A stretch of DNA of 64,000 bases from Cupriavidus sp. AU9028 (lineage in GTDB: Bacteria > Pseudomonadota > Gammaproteobacteria > Burkholderiales > Burkholderiaceae). Location of the stretch: the NCBI RefSeq assembly GCF_019795295.1, contig NZ_JAIMCG010000007.1, positions 124,001 to 188,000 on the forward strand, given 5' to 3'. Below are positions 30,317 to 40,850 of this stretch, piece after piece. Each line of letters starts with the position of its first letter. Position 1 is the first letter of the stretch. The position numbers and the translations under genes are program-made. The notes beneath the pieces are model-generated. The model had not been told where the DNA came from, made no database searches, and worked only from the letters and a program-made list of their open reading frames with translations.

Positions 30317-30886
30317 TTACGTGCGGGCCGTCACCAGCCGGAATTTGATCTGCACTTCGTCGGCGACCACCGAGGTGTCCTTCCACTCTCCGTCGCCGAT
30401 GTTGAAGGTGCTGCGGCGGATCGGCAGCGTGCCTTCGAAGATCTGGCTATTGCCTTCCTGCCGCATGGTCGCGGGCACCACCACATCGACGGTCTTGCCC
30501 TTGATGGTGAGCTTGCCGGCCACCTCGATCTTGCCGCCGGCGCCGTTGCGGATGGCGGTGGATTCGAAGACCGCCTTGGGAAAGCGTGCCGCATCGAACC
30601 AGTCGCGTCCGCGCACTTCCTTGGTGGTGGCCGCGTCGCCGATCTCGAAGCTCGCCACATCGATCTCGATGCGCGCACTAGACGCCGCCAGCTTTGCGGG
30701 GTCGAACTGCAGGTTGCCGCTGAAGGTCTTGAAGCGGCCCTCCATCGGCACGCCGATCTGGCGCGCCACCGCGGTCACGGCACTCTTGCCTGCGTCCAGC
30801 TGGGCGGCGCCGGCGCTCGCCGCGAAGCCGGCGCACGCCAGCGCGGCCGCGATCAGCAAGGGGACAGGGCGGAAAATGCGGGTCAT
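30317..30886 (-). CDS. YceI-family periplasmic protein (second copy)
   Basis: The 189-residue protein has a signal peptide ending near ASAGAA and YceI features (GRFKTFSGNLQFDP, GKLTIKGKTVDVVVP). It is shorter and diverged from its downstream neighbour, so the pair is not a recent duplication. ATG 30886 has a good AAGGAG upstream. The order cytochrome b561 - YceI - YceI suggests quinone or lipid handling linked to membrane electron transfer. Confidence 0.88.
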   Translation of the reverse strand: MTRIFRPVPLLIAAALACAGFAASAGAAQLDAGKSAVTAVARQIGVPMEGRFKTFSGNLQFDPAKLAASSARIEIDVASFEIGDAATTKEVRGRDWFDAARFPKAVFESTAIRNGAGGKIEVAGKLTIKGKTVDVVVPATMRQEGNSQIFEGTLPIRRSTFNIGDGEWKDTSVVADEVQIKFRLVTART

Positions 30887-30996
30887 GCTCAACTCCTTAT
30901 CAGGATCGACGGCTCCGCCAACCCGGAGGGCAGTCGAAGCAAAGTGCTCTATTGATTGCAAATTCGGGGTATCGGTTCCCGTGGCGCGCTTTCGCC

Positions 30997-31548
30997 TCAG
31001 CGCCGCAGGAAGGGAACCATGCGAGCGAGCGTGCCGTCGCGGTTCACCAGATGGTGTTTCAACGCAGCGGCAATATGGACAACCACCAGCGCCGCCATCA
31101 GCCAGTTCAGCCATTCGTGCGCGGCGCCCAGCACCGGCTTGAGCGCGTCATTGGCCTCGATCAGCTGCGGCAGCGGAACCAGCGCCAGATACACCACCGG
31201 CACACCGGCCGCGAGGCTGTAGAGATAGCCCGTCAGCGGCACCAGCAGAATCAGCAGATAGAGCAGCCGATGGCCGGCGCTGGCGGCAGCGGCCTGCCAG
31301 CGCGGCATCGCGACCGGCGGCGGCGCAGGGTGAGTTATGCGCCAGAGCACGCGCAGCACGGCAATGGCGAAAATCGTCACGCCCAGCCATTTGTGCCAGG
31401 AATACAGTTTCAGTTTGGTCGGGGTAAAGCCGGGGATTCCAGTCATGTACAGCCCCAGCGCAAACGCCGCGAAAATCGCCAGTGCAATGATCCAGTGCAG
31501 GCCGATTGCGACGCCGCCATAGCCTTCCCGCTGATTGTCCGTGCGCAT
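30997..31548 (-). CDS. Cytochrome b561
   Basis: The 183-residue membrane protein has four hydrophobic helices with haem-ligating His residues (IGLHWIIALAIF, YSWHKWLGV, AGHRLLYLL, VVHIAAALKHHL). It is a diheme quinol-linked electron carrier of the CybB family. GGGGAAG stands before ATG 31548. It begins the three-gene unit with the two yceI genes, a common pairing. Confidence 0.92.
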   Translation of the reverse strand: MRTDNQREGYGGVAIGLHWIIALAIFAAFALGLYMTGIPGFTPTKLKLYSWHKWLGVTIFAIAVLRVLWRITHPAPPPVAMPRWQAAAASAGHRLLYLLILLVPLTGYLYSLAAGVPVVYLALVPLPQLIEANDALKPVLGAAHEWLNWLMAALVVVHIAAALKHHLVNRDGTLARMVPFLRR

Positions 31549-31683
31549 GGACGCTTCCCCTGCCCCGCCGGGCCTTGTTGTTGTTCCGGTGTAGCGAATT
31601 ATTATCACGTCCAATGCGTGACACCGAGAAGCGGCTTCTTCAACCAGATATTCAAATTTTTTGAATGGCTGCGGGTGCGACCA

Positions 31684-31710
31684 ATGAAAAGGCCACCCCG
31701 CAGGGTGGCC
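31684..31710 (-). terminator. Intrinsic terminator behind purB
   Basis: On the minus strand an 8-bp perfect stem (31703-31710 with 31691-31698, 4-base loop) is followed by TTTTCATT. It lies 38 bases after the purB stop. Confidence 0.85.
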
Positions 31711-31747
31711 CATAGCCATGCCGGACGGGGCCGGCGGGGGCTTCGCC

Positions 31748-33265
<1,518 letters not shown>

Positions 33266-33290
33266 TCACCGCCGGCGCGGGAAAGCCGGG

Positions 33291-33299
33291 ATTTTACCA
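33291..33299 (-). promoter_or_regulatory. Extended -10 promoter of purB
   Basis: On the minus strand TGGTAAAAT joins the TGn extension to a TAAAAT -10. The leader to the purB ATG would be about 154 bases, room enough for purine-linked regulation, though no PurR-like site was recognised. Confidence 0.45.
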
Positions 33300-33402
33300 T
33301 TGCGCCGGGCCAGCCGACGCCCTTGCCATGCCTTGTCGCTTGCGGCGCCACGGTCGGCAGATGACGGTGCGCTTTCCCATGTGGCGCGAGGGCGCGCCCG
33401 AG

Positions 33403-33408
33403 TATACT
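33403..33408 (+). promoter_or_regulatory. -10 element upstream of gst
   Basis: TATACT is a near-consensus -10. The best -35 at normal spacing (TGTGGC, 33380-33385) is weak. The predicted start near 33415 lies just before the inverted-repeat leader. Confidence 0.4.
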
Positions 33409-33431
33409 GCGCGACGCCGTTCCGGTAGCCT

Positions 33432-33522
33432 GTTATGCAGTGCATTGGGGCAGGCGCAATCCGTGGCCAGACAAGGGCTGGCGGGTGCGCCGATGCCAGC
33501 GGGCGCCGATGCACTCCATAAC
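33432..33522 (+). promoter_or_regulatory. Structured leader (closed stem with alternative inner hairpins) before gst
   Basis: GTTATGCAGTGCAT (33432-33445) pairs with ATGCACTCCATAAC (33509-33522) at 13 of 14 positions, closing a 63-base interior. Inside, GCTGGC (33477-33482) can pair either back to GCCAG (33466-33470) or forward to GCCAGC (33495-33500); the two are exclusive. A 10-base direct repeat GCGCCGATGC occurs at 33487 and 33503. The structure sits between the predicted promoter and the ribosome binding site of gst, so it could act as a switch-like leader or a small RNA. Its function is unknown. Confidence 0.45.
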
Positions 33523-33539
33523 CAGCTCAAGGGGAGAAC

Positions 33540-34154
33540 ATGAAGCTGTACGCATCGCACACCAGCCCGTATGCCCGCAAGGTTCGCGTGGTGATGGCCG
33601 AAAAGAAGATCGATTACCAGCTGGTGGAAATCGACGTGTGGTCGCCCGAGACGACGATCGGCCAATTCAACCCGCTGGGCAAGGTGCCCTGCCTGGTGAT
33701 GGAAGACGGCGGCGCCATCTTCGATTCCCGCGTGATCGTCGAATACCTGGACACCCTGACACCGGTCAGCCGGATGATTCCCCAGGCCAGCCGCGAGCGG
33801 CTGGAAGTCCGCACCTGGGAGGCGCTGGCCGACGGCCTGCTGGATGCCGCGCTGCTGGTGCGCCTGGAGGCCACGCAGCGTGAACCGGCCGAGCGCAGCG
33901 AGCGCTGGGTGGCCCGCCAGCGCGGCAAGATCGACGGCGCCCTCGCCGCAATGGCGCACGGGCTCGCCGACCGCAACTGGTGCGCCAACAATCATTACTC
34001 GCTGGCCGATGTGGCGGTGGGCTGCGCGCTGTCGTATCTGGATTTCCGCTTTCCCGAGATCAACTGGCGCGAGCGGCATCCCAATCTTGCCGCGTTCCAC
34101 GAGAAGGTGAGCAAGCGGCAATCGTTCCTCGATACCGAGCCGCCGCGGGCTTGA
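33540..34154 (+). CDS. Glutathione S-transferase family protein
   Basis: The 204-residue protein has an N-terminal thioredoxin-like domain (KLYASHTSPYARKVRVVMAE, cis-Pro in GKVPCL, DSRVIVEYLD) and a helical C-terminal domain ending at about SFLDTEPP. The Ser of TSPYARK is the likely glutathione-activating residue. This resembles the stringent-starvation/YibF-type GST group. GGGGAG stands just before ATG 33540. A long structured leader precedes it. Confidence 0.88.
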   Translation: MKLYASHTSPYARKVRVVMAEKKIDYQLVEIDVWSPETTIGQFNPLGKVPCLVMEDGGAIFDSRVIVEYLDTLTPVSRMIPQASRERLEVRTWEALADGLLDAALLVRLEATQREPAERSERWVARQRGKIDGALAAMAHGLADRNWCANNHYSLADVAVGCALSYLDFRFPEINWRERHPNLAAFHEKVSKRQSFLDTEPPRA

Positions 34155-34192
34155 GATTTTCGCCGGCTGCGACGAAACACCGACGGTGTGCT

Positions 34193-34232
34193 CCCCTCTC
34201 CCGCTTGCGGGAGAGGGGCCGGGGGAGAGGGC
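34193..34232. repeat. GC-rich hairpin repeat, copy C
   Basis: The arms 34193-34204 and 34207-34218 are the same CCCCTCTCCCGC and complement as in copy B, again followed by CCGGGGGAGAGGGC. It stands between the convergent gst and mnmA genes and may serve as a two-way terminator. Confidence 0.8.
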
Positions 34233-34251
34233 AGCCAACCCGCAGCCGGCC

Positions 34252-35349
34252 CTACTGGATGATCCCGCCGCCCAGGCAAACCTCGCCCTGGTACAGCACC
34301 GCGGATTGCCCCGGCGTTACCGCCCACTGGGCTTCCGCGAACGCCAGCCCCAGCACATCGTCCTGCACCGCGTCGACCTCGCAAGGCGCGTCCGTCTGCC
34401 GATAGCGCGTCTTGGCCGACAGCACCGTGCCCTGGGCCGGCGCTTCGCCAGCAACCCAGGACAGGTCCGCCGCCCGCAGGGTGGGCGACAGCAGCCACGG
34501 ATGATCGTGCCCCTGCACGACGTATAGCGTGTTGTTCGCCATGTCCTTGCGCGCGACATACCAGGCGTCGCCGCTGCCGTCGCGGCTGCCGCCCAGGCCG
34601 ATGCCCTTGCGCTGCCCCAGCGTATAGAAGGCCAGCCCGATATGCTCGCCCACCACCTTGCCGTCCGCGGTCTTCATCGGACCGGGTTTGGTCGGCAGGT
34701 AGCGATTGAGGAAATCCCGGAACGGCCGCTCGCCGATGAAGCAGATGCCGGTCGAATCCTTCTTCTTCGCATTCGGCAGGCCGATTTCCGCCGCGATCTC
34801 GCGCACCCGCGTCTTGGGGATTTCGCCCAGCGGAAACAGCGTGCGCGACAGCTGCGCCTGGTTCAGCCGGTGCAGGAAGTAGCTCTGGTCCTTGGTATGG
34901 TCCAGCGCCTTGAGCAGTTCGAAGCGGCCGTGCTCGCCCTGCCGGACGCGCGCGTAGTGACCGGTGGCGATGAGCTCCGCCCCCAGCGACATGGCGTGGT
35001 CCAGGAATGCCTTGAACTTGATCTCGGCATTGCACAGCACGTCGGGGTTGGGCGTGCGGCCGGCGGAATACTCGCGCAGGAAATCGGCGAACACGCGGTC
35101 CTTGTACTCGGCGGCGAAGTTGACGGCCTCGACATCGACGCCGATCAGGTCGGCCACCGACACCACGTCCAGCCAGTCCTGCCGGGTCGAGCAGTACTCG
35201 CTGTCGTCGTCGTCCTCCCAGTTCTTCATGAAGAGGCCAATCACCTCGTAGCCCTGCTGCTTCAGCAGCCAGGCGGTGACCGACGAGTCGACGCCGCCGG
35301 ACATGCCGACCACCACCCGGCGGCCACGGCCGATGGATCGATCGCTCAT
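34252..35349 (-). CDS. mnmA: tRNA 2-thiouridylase MnmA
   Basis: MnmA puts sulfur on U34 of Lys, Glu and Gln tRNAs. The 365-residue enzyme has the PP-loop motif [16 protein letters not shown], the catalytic Cys of [12 protein letters not shown] and the second Cys in [18 protein letters not shown] ribosome binding site precedes ATG 35349. It overlaps the Nudix gene by ATGA, so the two are translationally coupled. Confidence 0.96.
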   Translation of the reverse strand: MSDRSIGRGRRVVVGMSGGVDSSVTAWLLKQQGYEVIGLFMKNWEDDDDSEYCSTRQDWLDVVSVADLIGVDVEAVNFAAEYKDRVFADFLREYSAGRTPNPDVLCNAEIKFKAFLDHAMSLGAELIATGHYARVRQGEHGRFELLKALDHTKDQSYFLHRLNQAQLSRTLFPLGEIPKTRVREIAAEIGLPNAKKKDSTGICFIGERPFRDFLNRYLPTKPGPMKTADGKVVGEHIGLAFYTLGQRKGIGLGGSRDGSGDAWYVARKDMANNTLYVVQGHDHPWLLSPTLRAADLSWVAGEAPAQGTVLSAKTRYRQTDAPCEVDAVQDDVLGLAFAEAQWAVTPGQSAVLYQGEVCLGGGIIQ

Positions 35350-35852
35350 GCCGCCTCCTGCGGTGCGCTCAGCACGGTGGGATGGGTGAACACCGCGTCC
35401 AGCGCAAAGCGCTTGCCGGCCAGATAGTCGTCGACACAGGACTGCACCAGCGGCGAGCGGTGCCGGTCCTGGCAAGCGCGCAGTTCCTCGGCGGTCAGCC
35501 AGACGGTGCGCACGATGCCGGTGTCCAGCGGGCGCGCCGTATCGAGCGGCCCGAGGTCGCCGGTAAAGGCAAAGCGGACGTAGGTGACGTCCGATGCGGG
35601 CCGCTGCAAGGTCCCTGCCGAACTGGAGCGCGCCATATAGCAACCGAGCAGCGCGCGCGGCTCGAAGCTGTGCGCGGTCTCCTCCAGCGTTTCGCGGATG
35701 ACCGCATGCAGCAGGCTCTCGCCCGGGTCGAGGTGGCCCGCGGGCTGGTTCAGCCGCAGCCCGTCCGGCGTCTCTTCCTCGACCAGCAGGAAGCGGCCGC
35801 CCCGCTCGATCACGGCGGCAACGGTGACGCTGGTTTTCCAGTGTTCGGTCAT
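35346..35852 (-). CDS. Nudix hydrolase (NudJ-like)
   Basis: The 168-residue protein carries the Nudix box in GHLDPGES...RETLEET, with the last conserved Gly replaced by Ala. NudJ-type enzymes hydrolyse phosphate groups of thiamine precursors and nucleotides. It is the gene directly upstream of mnmA, with a 4-base overlap, an arrangement known from other proteobacteria. The start ATG at 35852 has no clear ribosome binding site, so the true start is less sure. Confidence 0.88.
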   Translation of the reverse strand: MTEHWKTSVTVAAVIERGGRFLLVEEETPDGLRLNQPAGHLDPGESLLHAVIRETLEETAHSFEPRALLGCYMARSSSAGTLQRPASDVTYVRFAFTGDLGPLDTARPLDTGIVRTVWLTAEELRACQDRHRSPLVQSCVDDYLAGKRFALDAVFTHPTVLSAPQEAA

Positions 35853-36098
35853 GATGCACAAAAAACAAGCAATCCGGCATTCTACCGGGTGCCGCCTGCC
35901 CCTGCAGGCGGGACGGGTCCGGCACCGCGGCCCTCCCCCGTTCGACCGATCCGCATCCGCGCCAAACTCTCCCCGCTTTCCTGTAAGCTGCGAAAACAGC
36001 GCCCCGCCAGAGCGGCGCCGACGACGAGCCCGGATGCCTGCTGCCCTGCGCCAACCTGCGCCGGCCACGGGCTTCGCGCCGAACCAGGAGAAGCTGAC

Positions 36099-37220
36099 AT
36101 GCAGATCGGTATCCCGCAGGAAAGGCGGGCCGGCGAAGCACGTGTCGCCGCCACCCCGGAGACGGTCAAGAAGGTTGTCGGACTCGGCCATCAGGTTCTG
36201 GTCGAATCGGGCGCCGGGCTGCGGGCAAGCCAGCCCGATCCGGCCTATGAAGCCGCCGGCGCCACCATCGTGTCGGCCCAGCAGGCGCTGGGCGCCGACA
36301 TCGTGCTGAAGGTGCAGGCTCCCGCCGCGGACGAACTGGCCGCGATGCGGCGCGGTGCGGTGCTGATCGGCATGCTCGACCCCTTCGACAGCGCCAATAT
36401 CGGCCGCATGACCGCGGCCGGCATCACCGCCTTCGCGCTGGAGGCGGCTCCCCGCACCACCCGCGCGCAGAGCATGGACGTGCTGTCCTCCCAGGCCAAC
36501 ATCGCCGGGTACAAGGCCGTGCTGCTCGCCGCCAACTATTACCAGCGCTTCATGCCGATGCTGATGACCGCCGCCGGCACGGTCAAGGCCGCGCGCGTGC
36601 TGATCCTGGGCGCGGGCGTCGCCGGACTGCAGGCCATCGCCACGGCCAAGCGGCTCGGCGCCGTGGTGGAAGCCTCCGACGTGCGGCCGGCGGTGCGCGA
36701 ACAGATCGAGTCGCTTGGCGCCAAATTTCTGGACGTGCCATTCGAGACCGACGAGGAACGCGATATCGCCCAGGGCGTCGGCGGCTACGCCCGTCCGATG
36801 CCGGAAGGCTGGATGCGCCGCCAGGCGGCGCTGGTCCATGAACGCGCCTGCCAGTCGGATATCGTCATCACCACCGCGCTGATTCCCGGACGGCCCGCGC
36901 CGGTGCTGCTGCGCGAGGAGACCGTACGGGGCATGAAGCCGGGCTCCGTGGTGGTCGATCTGGCCGCCGCCCGCGGCGGCAACTGTCCGTTGACCATGGC
37001 CGACGAGGTGGTCGAGCACCATGGTGTGACGCTGGTCGGCTACACCAACATGGCCAGCATGGTTGCCGCCGACGCCTCGGCGCTCTATGCGCGCAATGTG
37101 CTCGATTTCCTGCGGCTGATCGTCGACAAGGACGGCCAGCTTGCGCTGAACCCGGATGATGATATTGTCGCGGCCTGCCTGATGTGCAGCAACGGCGAGC
37201 CCGCTCGCCGCGCGGCCTGA
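36099..37220 (+). CDS. pntAA: NAD(P) transhydrogenase alpha subunit, soluble part
   Basis: The 373-residue protein is domain I of the proton-pumping transhydrogenase, binding NAD(H). It starts [20 protein letters not shown] and has the nucleotide motif [20 protein letters not shown] and the conserved [15 protein letters not shown]. The enzyme couples proton entry to NADPH formation. A CAGGAGAAG site precedes ATG 36099. In this genome the alpha subunit is split into pntAA and pntAB, with panD between them. Confidence 0.95.
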   Translation: MQIGIPQERRAGEARVAATPETVKKVVGLGHQVLVESGAGLRASQPDPAYEAAGATIVSAQQALGADIVLKVQAPAADELAAMRRGAVLIGMLDPFDSANIGRMTAAGITAFALEAAPRTTRAQSMDVLSSQANIAGYKAVLLAANYYQRFMPMLMTAAGTVKAARVLILGAGVAGLQAIATAKRLGAVVEASDVRPAVREQIESLGAKFLDVPFETDEERDIAQGVGGYARPMPEGWMRRQAALVHERACQSDIVITTALIPGRPAPVLLREETVRGMKPGSVVVDLAAARGGNCPLTMADEVVEHHGVTLVGYTNMASMVAADASALYARNVLDFLRLIVDKDGQLALNPDDDIVAACLMCSNGEPARRAA

Positions 37221-37303
37221 AGGCGGCAATCCGACAATCTCGACCGGCCCTGGCCAGCTCGCCCCATCGCGCCGGCCGGGCAACCATCCAGGGAAACCAC
37301 CAC

Positions 37304-37666
37304 ATGCAACGCATCATCCTGCGCGCCAAGCTGCATCGCGTCACCGTCACGCAAGCCGACCTTCACTACGAAGGCTCGTGCGGCATCGACGAGGACCTGC
37401 TCGACGCCGCGGACATGAAGGAATACGAAAAGATCGAGTTGTACAACGTCAACAACGGCGAACGGTTCTCGACCTACATCATCAAGGGCAAGCGCGGCAG
37501 CGGCGAGATCTCGCTGAACGGCGCCGCGGCGCGCCGGGCTCATCTGGGCGATCACCTGATCATCTGCACGTATGCGCCGATGACCGACGCCGAGCTGGCC
37601 GACTACAAGCCGAAGATCGTGCTGGTCGACGACAACAATCGCATCAAGGAAATCAAGCGGGTCTGA
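37304..37666 (+). CDS. panD: Aspartate 1-decarboxylase proenzyme
   Basis: PanD makes beta-alanine from aspartate for pantothenate and coenzyme A. The 120-residue proenzyme has the self-cleavage site YEGSCGID, with Gly24-Ser25; Ser25 becomes the pyruvoyl group. The conserved [13 protein letters not shown] segment is present. It lies 83 bases after pntAA and 138 before pntAB on the same strand, an unusual place inside the transhydrogenase genes. Confidence 0.97.
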   Translation: MQRIILRAKLHRVTVTQADLHYEGSCGIDEDLLDAADMKEYEKIELYNVNNGERFSTYIIKGKRGSGEISLNGAAARRAHLGDHLIICTYAPMTDAELADYKPKIVLVDDNNRIKEIKRV

Positions 37667-37804
37667 CGCACCCCCTGGCTGGCCGCGCCCGCGCGCCAGC
37701 CACCGGACCCGGCCGCCGGCCGCCGACGCGGCTTCCGCAGTGAATGGGCATGCATGGCCTTGCACCATGCGCGCAGTCGATTCAACGACACGGAGGAGAA
37801 GTCG

Positions 37805-38128
37805 ATGGAGATGGTGAACCACACGGTGATCAACCTGATCATCTTCGTGCTGGCGGTCTATGTCGGGTATCACGTGGTCTGGACCGTCACGCCGGCGCTG
37901 CATACCCCGCTGATGGCGGTGACCAACGCCATCTCGGCGATCATCATCGTCGGCGCCATGCTGGCCACGGGCCTGACCGTGGGCGGCGTCGGGCGAACCA
38001 TGGGCACGCTGGCGGTGGCACTGGCCGCCGTCAACGTGTTCGGCGGGTTCCTCGTCACGCAGCGGATGCTGCAGATGTTCCGCAAGAAAGAGCCGCGCAG
38101 GATCGCCGGCGGGGAGAGCGACAAATGA
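37805..38128 (+). CDS. pntAB: NAD(P) transhydrogenase alpha subunit, membrane part
   Basis: The 107-residue protein is the small membrane part of the alpha subunit with three hydrophobic helices ([47 protein letters not shown]). GGAGGAGAA precedes ATG 37805; an in-frame ATG at 37754 is less likely. Its stop overlaps the pntB start by ATGA. Confidence 0.93.
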   Translation: MEMVNHTVINLIIFVLAVYVGYHVVWTVTPALHTPLMAVTNAISAIIIVGAMLATGLTVGGVGRTMGTLAVALAAVNVFGGFLVTQRMLQMFRKKEPRRIAGGESDK

Positions 38129-39585
38129 GCATGAACGTCGTCACCCTGCTCTATCTGATCGCCTCGGTCTGCTTCATCCAGGCACTCAAGGGACTGTCGC
38201 ACCCGGCCACGGCGCGGCGGGGCAACGTGTTCGGCATGGCCGGCATGGCCATCGCCGTGCTGACCACGGCCGCGCTGATCCTGCAGCTGCAGGCCCAGCC
38301 CTCGCCGGCGGCCGATGGCGGCGGCGCGATGTCGGGCCTCGGCCTGATCCTGGCGGCACTGGTCATCGGCGGCGGCATCGGCGCCTACGTCGCCCGCAAG
38401 GTCGAGATGACCAGGATGCCGGAACTGGTCGCCGCGATGCACTCGCTGATCGGCCTGGCTGCGGTCTTCATCGCGGTGGCCGCGGTGGCGGAGCCGGCCG
38501 CGTTCGGCATCGCCGAGCCGGGCAGCAACGTCATTCCAACCGGCAACCGCATCGAGCTGTTCATCGGCTGCTTCGTCGGCGCCATCACCTTCTCCGGCTC
38601 GGTGATCGCCTTCGGCAAGCTGGCCGGGCGCTACAAGTTCCGGCTGTTCCAGGGCGCACCGGTCGTGTTCGGCGGGCAGCACTGGCTGAACCTGGCGCTG
38701 GCGCTGCTGATGATCGGCTTCGGCATCGCCTTCTTTCTCACCCAGGCCTGGCTGCCCTTCCTCGTCATGCTGGCCATCGCCTTCGTGCTCGGCGTGCTGA
38801 TCATCATCCCGATCGGCGGCGCCGACATGCCGGTGGTGGTGTCGATGCTTAACTCGTACTCGGGCTGGGCCGCGGCGGGCATCGGCTTTTCGCTGAACAA
38901 CCCGATGCTGATCATTGCCGGCTCTCTGGTGGGCTCCTCCGGCGCGATCCTGTCGTACATCATGTGCCGGGCGATGAACCGGTCCTTCTTCAACGTGATC
39001 CTCGGCGGCTTCGGCGCCAGCGCGGCAGCCGGTGGCGCCGCAGGGGCACAGGGGCAGCGCAACGTCAAGTCCGGCTCGCCGGACGACGCCGCCTTCCTGA
39101 TGAGCAACGCCGAGACCGTCATCATCGTGCCGGGCTACGGGCTGGCGGTGGCGCGGGCCCAGCATGCGCTGAAGGAGTTGACCGAACTGCTGTCGGAGAA
39201 GGGCGTCACCGTGAAGTACGCCATCCATCCGGTGGCCGGGCGGATGCCAGGCCATATGAACGTGCTGCTGGCCGAGGCCGAAGTGCCGTACGACCAGGTC
39301 TTCGAAATGGAGGACATCAACAGCGAATTCGGGCAGGCGGACGTGGTGCTGGTGCTGGGCGCCAACGATGTGGTCAATCCCGCCGCCAAGACCGATCCGT
39401 CCTCGCCCATTGCCGGCATGCCCATCCTCGAGGCGTACAAGGCCAAGACCATCATCGTCAACAAGCGCTCGATGGCGGCCGGCTACGCGGGGCTGGACAA
39501 CGAGCTGTTCTACCTGGACAAGACCATGATGGTGTTCGGCGATGCCAAGAAGGTGGTCGAGGACATGGTCAAGGGGATCGATTGA
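38125..39585 (+). CDS. pntB: NAD(P) transhydrogenase beta subunit
   Basis: The 486-residue subunit has a membrane domain of many helices and a C-terminal NADP(H)-binding domain with the motif [15 protein letters not shown] and the conserved [17 protein letters not shown]. Together with PntAA/PntAB it forms the proton-translocating transhydrogenase. It overlaps pntAB by 4 bases. Confidence 0.96.
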   Translation: MSMNVVTLLYLIASVCFIQALKGLSHPATARRGNVFGMAGMAIAVLTTAALILQLQAQPSPAADGGGAMSGLGLILAALVIGGGIGAYVARKVEMTRMPELVAAMHSLIGLAAVFIAVAAVAEPAAFGIAEPGSNVIPTGNRIELFIGCFVGAITFSGSVIAFGKLAGRYKFRLFQGAPVVFGGQHWLNLALALLMIGFGIAFFLTQAWLPFLVMLAIAFVLGVLIIIPIGGADMPVVVSMLNSYSGWAAAGIGFSLNNPMLIIAGSLVGSSGAILSYIMCRAMNRSFFNVILGGFGASAAAGGAAGAQGQRNVKSGSPDDAAFLMSNAETVIIVPGYGLAVARAQHALKELTELLSEKGVTVKYAIHPVAGRMPGHMNVLLAEAEVPYDQVFEMEDINSEFGQADVVLVLGANDVVNPAAKTDPSSPIAGMPILEAYKAKTIIVNKRSMAAGYAGLDNELFYLDKTMMVFGDAKKVVEDMVKGID

Positions 39586-39692
39586 CGGCAGCGGGTCCGC
39601 GCGTCGCATCGTCGCAACCCGTCTTCTGGCCCCTGCGCGGGTTCCTGCCCGCGCCCCTCGGGCGGGCGGGTCACGCGGCCCGCCTGCCGCGC

Positions 39693-39698
39693 TATACT
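39693..39698 (+). promoter_or_regulatory. -10 element before the response-regulator gene
   Basis: TATACT lies about 118 bases before the ATG of the gene at 39816. No good -35 stands at normal spacing, so an activator may be needed, or the call may be wrong. Confidence 0.3.
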
Positions 39699-39815
39699 GA
39701 CCGCGGCCTTGCCCGCTGATGCCGGACGCCGAGGCCCCCGGCACCGCTCACCGCTGGCCTCTCTCTGGCCCGCGGCCCGCGGCCCGCTGCCGGTGCTGCC
39801 CAGGCCGAACGCTAC

Positions 39816-40850
39816 ATGACATTCAATCCTCAAGACCGCAATCTGTCGGTATTCCACCACCCGATCGTCACCGTGCTGGTCGACGACAGCCGCTCGTTCA
39901 TCGACAGCCTCGCCTTCCAGATGGACCCGTCGCGAGCGGTCGTCACGTTCACCGATCCGCACGAGGCACTGCAGTGGCTGCGCGATGCCTACAGCACGCC
40001 CAACGGCTTCCTGCCCGTGCGGGTCACGCATGACGATCTGACCTTCCTGACCGAGCGTCGTACGGTCCAGCTCGACATCGACCGGATCTACCGGCAAATC
40101 CATGACATGCGCCGCTTCGTGCAGCCCGGCGTCGTGGTGGTCGACTACTCGATGCCGAGGATGAACGGACTCGAGTTCTGCCAGGCGCTGCAGGACCTTC
40201 CCTGCCGGACCATCCTGCTGACCGGCACCGCCGACGAAGGCATCGCCGTGCAGGGCTTCAACCACGGCCTGATCGACCGCTATATCAAGAAGCACGACAG
40301 CAATCTGGTCGAGCGGCTGGACCAGGAGATCGATGCCCTGCAGCAGCAGTACTTCGCGGCACTGTCCCGCACCCTGCGCGACCTGCTGTCGCGGCACTCG
40401 TTCTCGTTCCTGTCCGACCCGGCCCTGGCGGAGTGCGTGCGTCAGCTGGCCACCCGCTATGGCTTCGTCGAGCACTACCTCTACCCGAACCCGGCGGGAC
40501 TGCTGCTGCTGACCGCGGCGGGCCATGCGACGCTGATGGTGATCGAAACGCGGGATAGCCTGGCCAGCCAGGTCGAGTCGGCCGAGGCATATGACGCCCC
40601 TGCCGCGCTGATCGAGGGCTTGCGCGAAGGCCGCATCGTGCCGTTCTTCTGGCCGGGCAATGGCATGTACACGCCCGCCTGCGTCGACTGGGAGCAGTAC
40701 TGCCTGCCGGCGCAGCGTTGCGAGGGGCGCGAGGAATTCCTGTACGCGCTGTTCGACATGCCCCGGCATCTGCTGGACGAGCCGGTGGTGGGGTTTCAGG
40801 AATTCCTGAAGCGGTTCGCGACGGATGCGGGCTCGCTGACCGGCCGGTGA
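39816..40850 (+). CDS. Response regulator with an enlarged receiver domain
   Basis: The 344-residue protein has receiver residues at unusual spacing: acidic pair Asp23/Asp24, phospho-acceptor Asp110 (VVVDYSMPRMNG), Thr136 and Lys158. Asp24 to Asp110 is about 40 residues longer than in CheY-like domains, so an insert sits between the first strands. The C-terminal half (about 190 residues) has no motif I recognise and no helix-turn-helix. No histidine kinase is adjacent; PhcS is 12 kb away. Its 3' end overlaps the convergent tetR gene by 55 bases. Confidence 0.75.
   Translation: MTFNPQDRNLSVFHHPIVTVLVDDSRSFIDSLAFQMDPSRAVVTFTDPHEALQWLRDAYSTPNGFLPVRVTHDDLTFLTERRTVQLDIDRIYRQIHDMRRFVQPGVVVVDYSMPRMNGLEFCQALQDLPCRTILLTGTADEGIAVQGFNHGLIDRYIKKHDSNLVERLDQEIDALQQQYFAALSRTLRDLLSRHSFSFLSDPALAECVRQLATRYGFVEHYLYPNPAGLLLLTAAGHATLMVIETRDSLASQVESAEAYDAPAALIEGLREGRIVPFFWPGNGMYTPACVDWEQYCLPAQRCEGREEFLYALFDMPRHLLDEPVVGFQEFLKRFATDAGSLTGR

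Noticed and set aside
33432-33522. Integron attC site
   Set aside because: The arms start with GTT and end with AAC, the opposite order of attC core sites, and there is no integrase gene or cassette array nearby.
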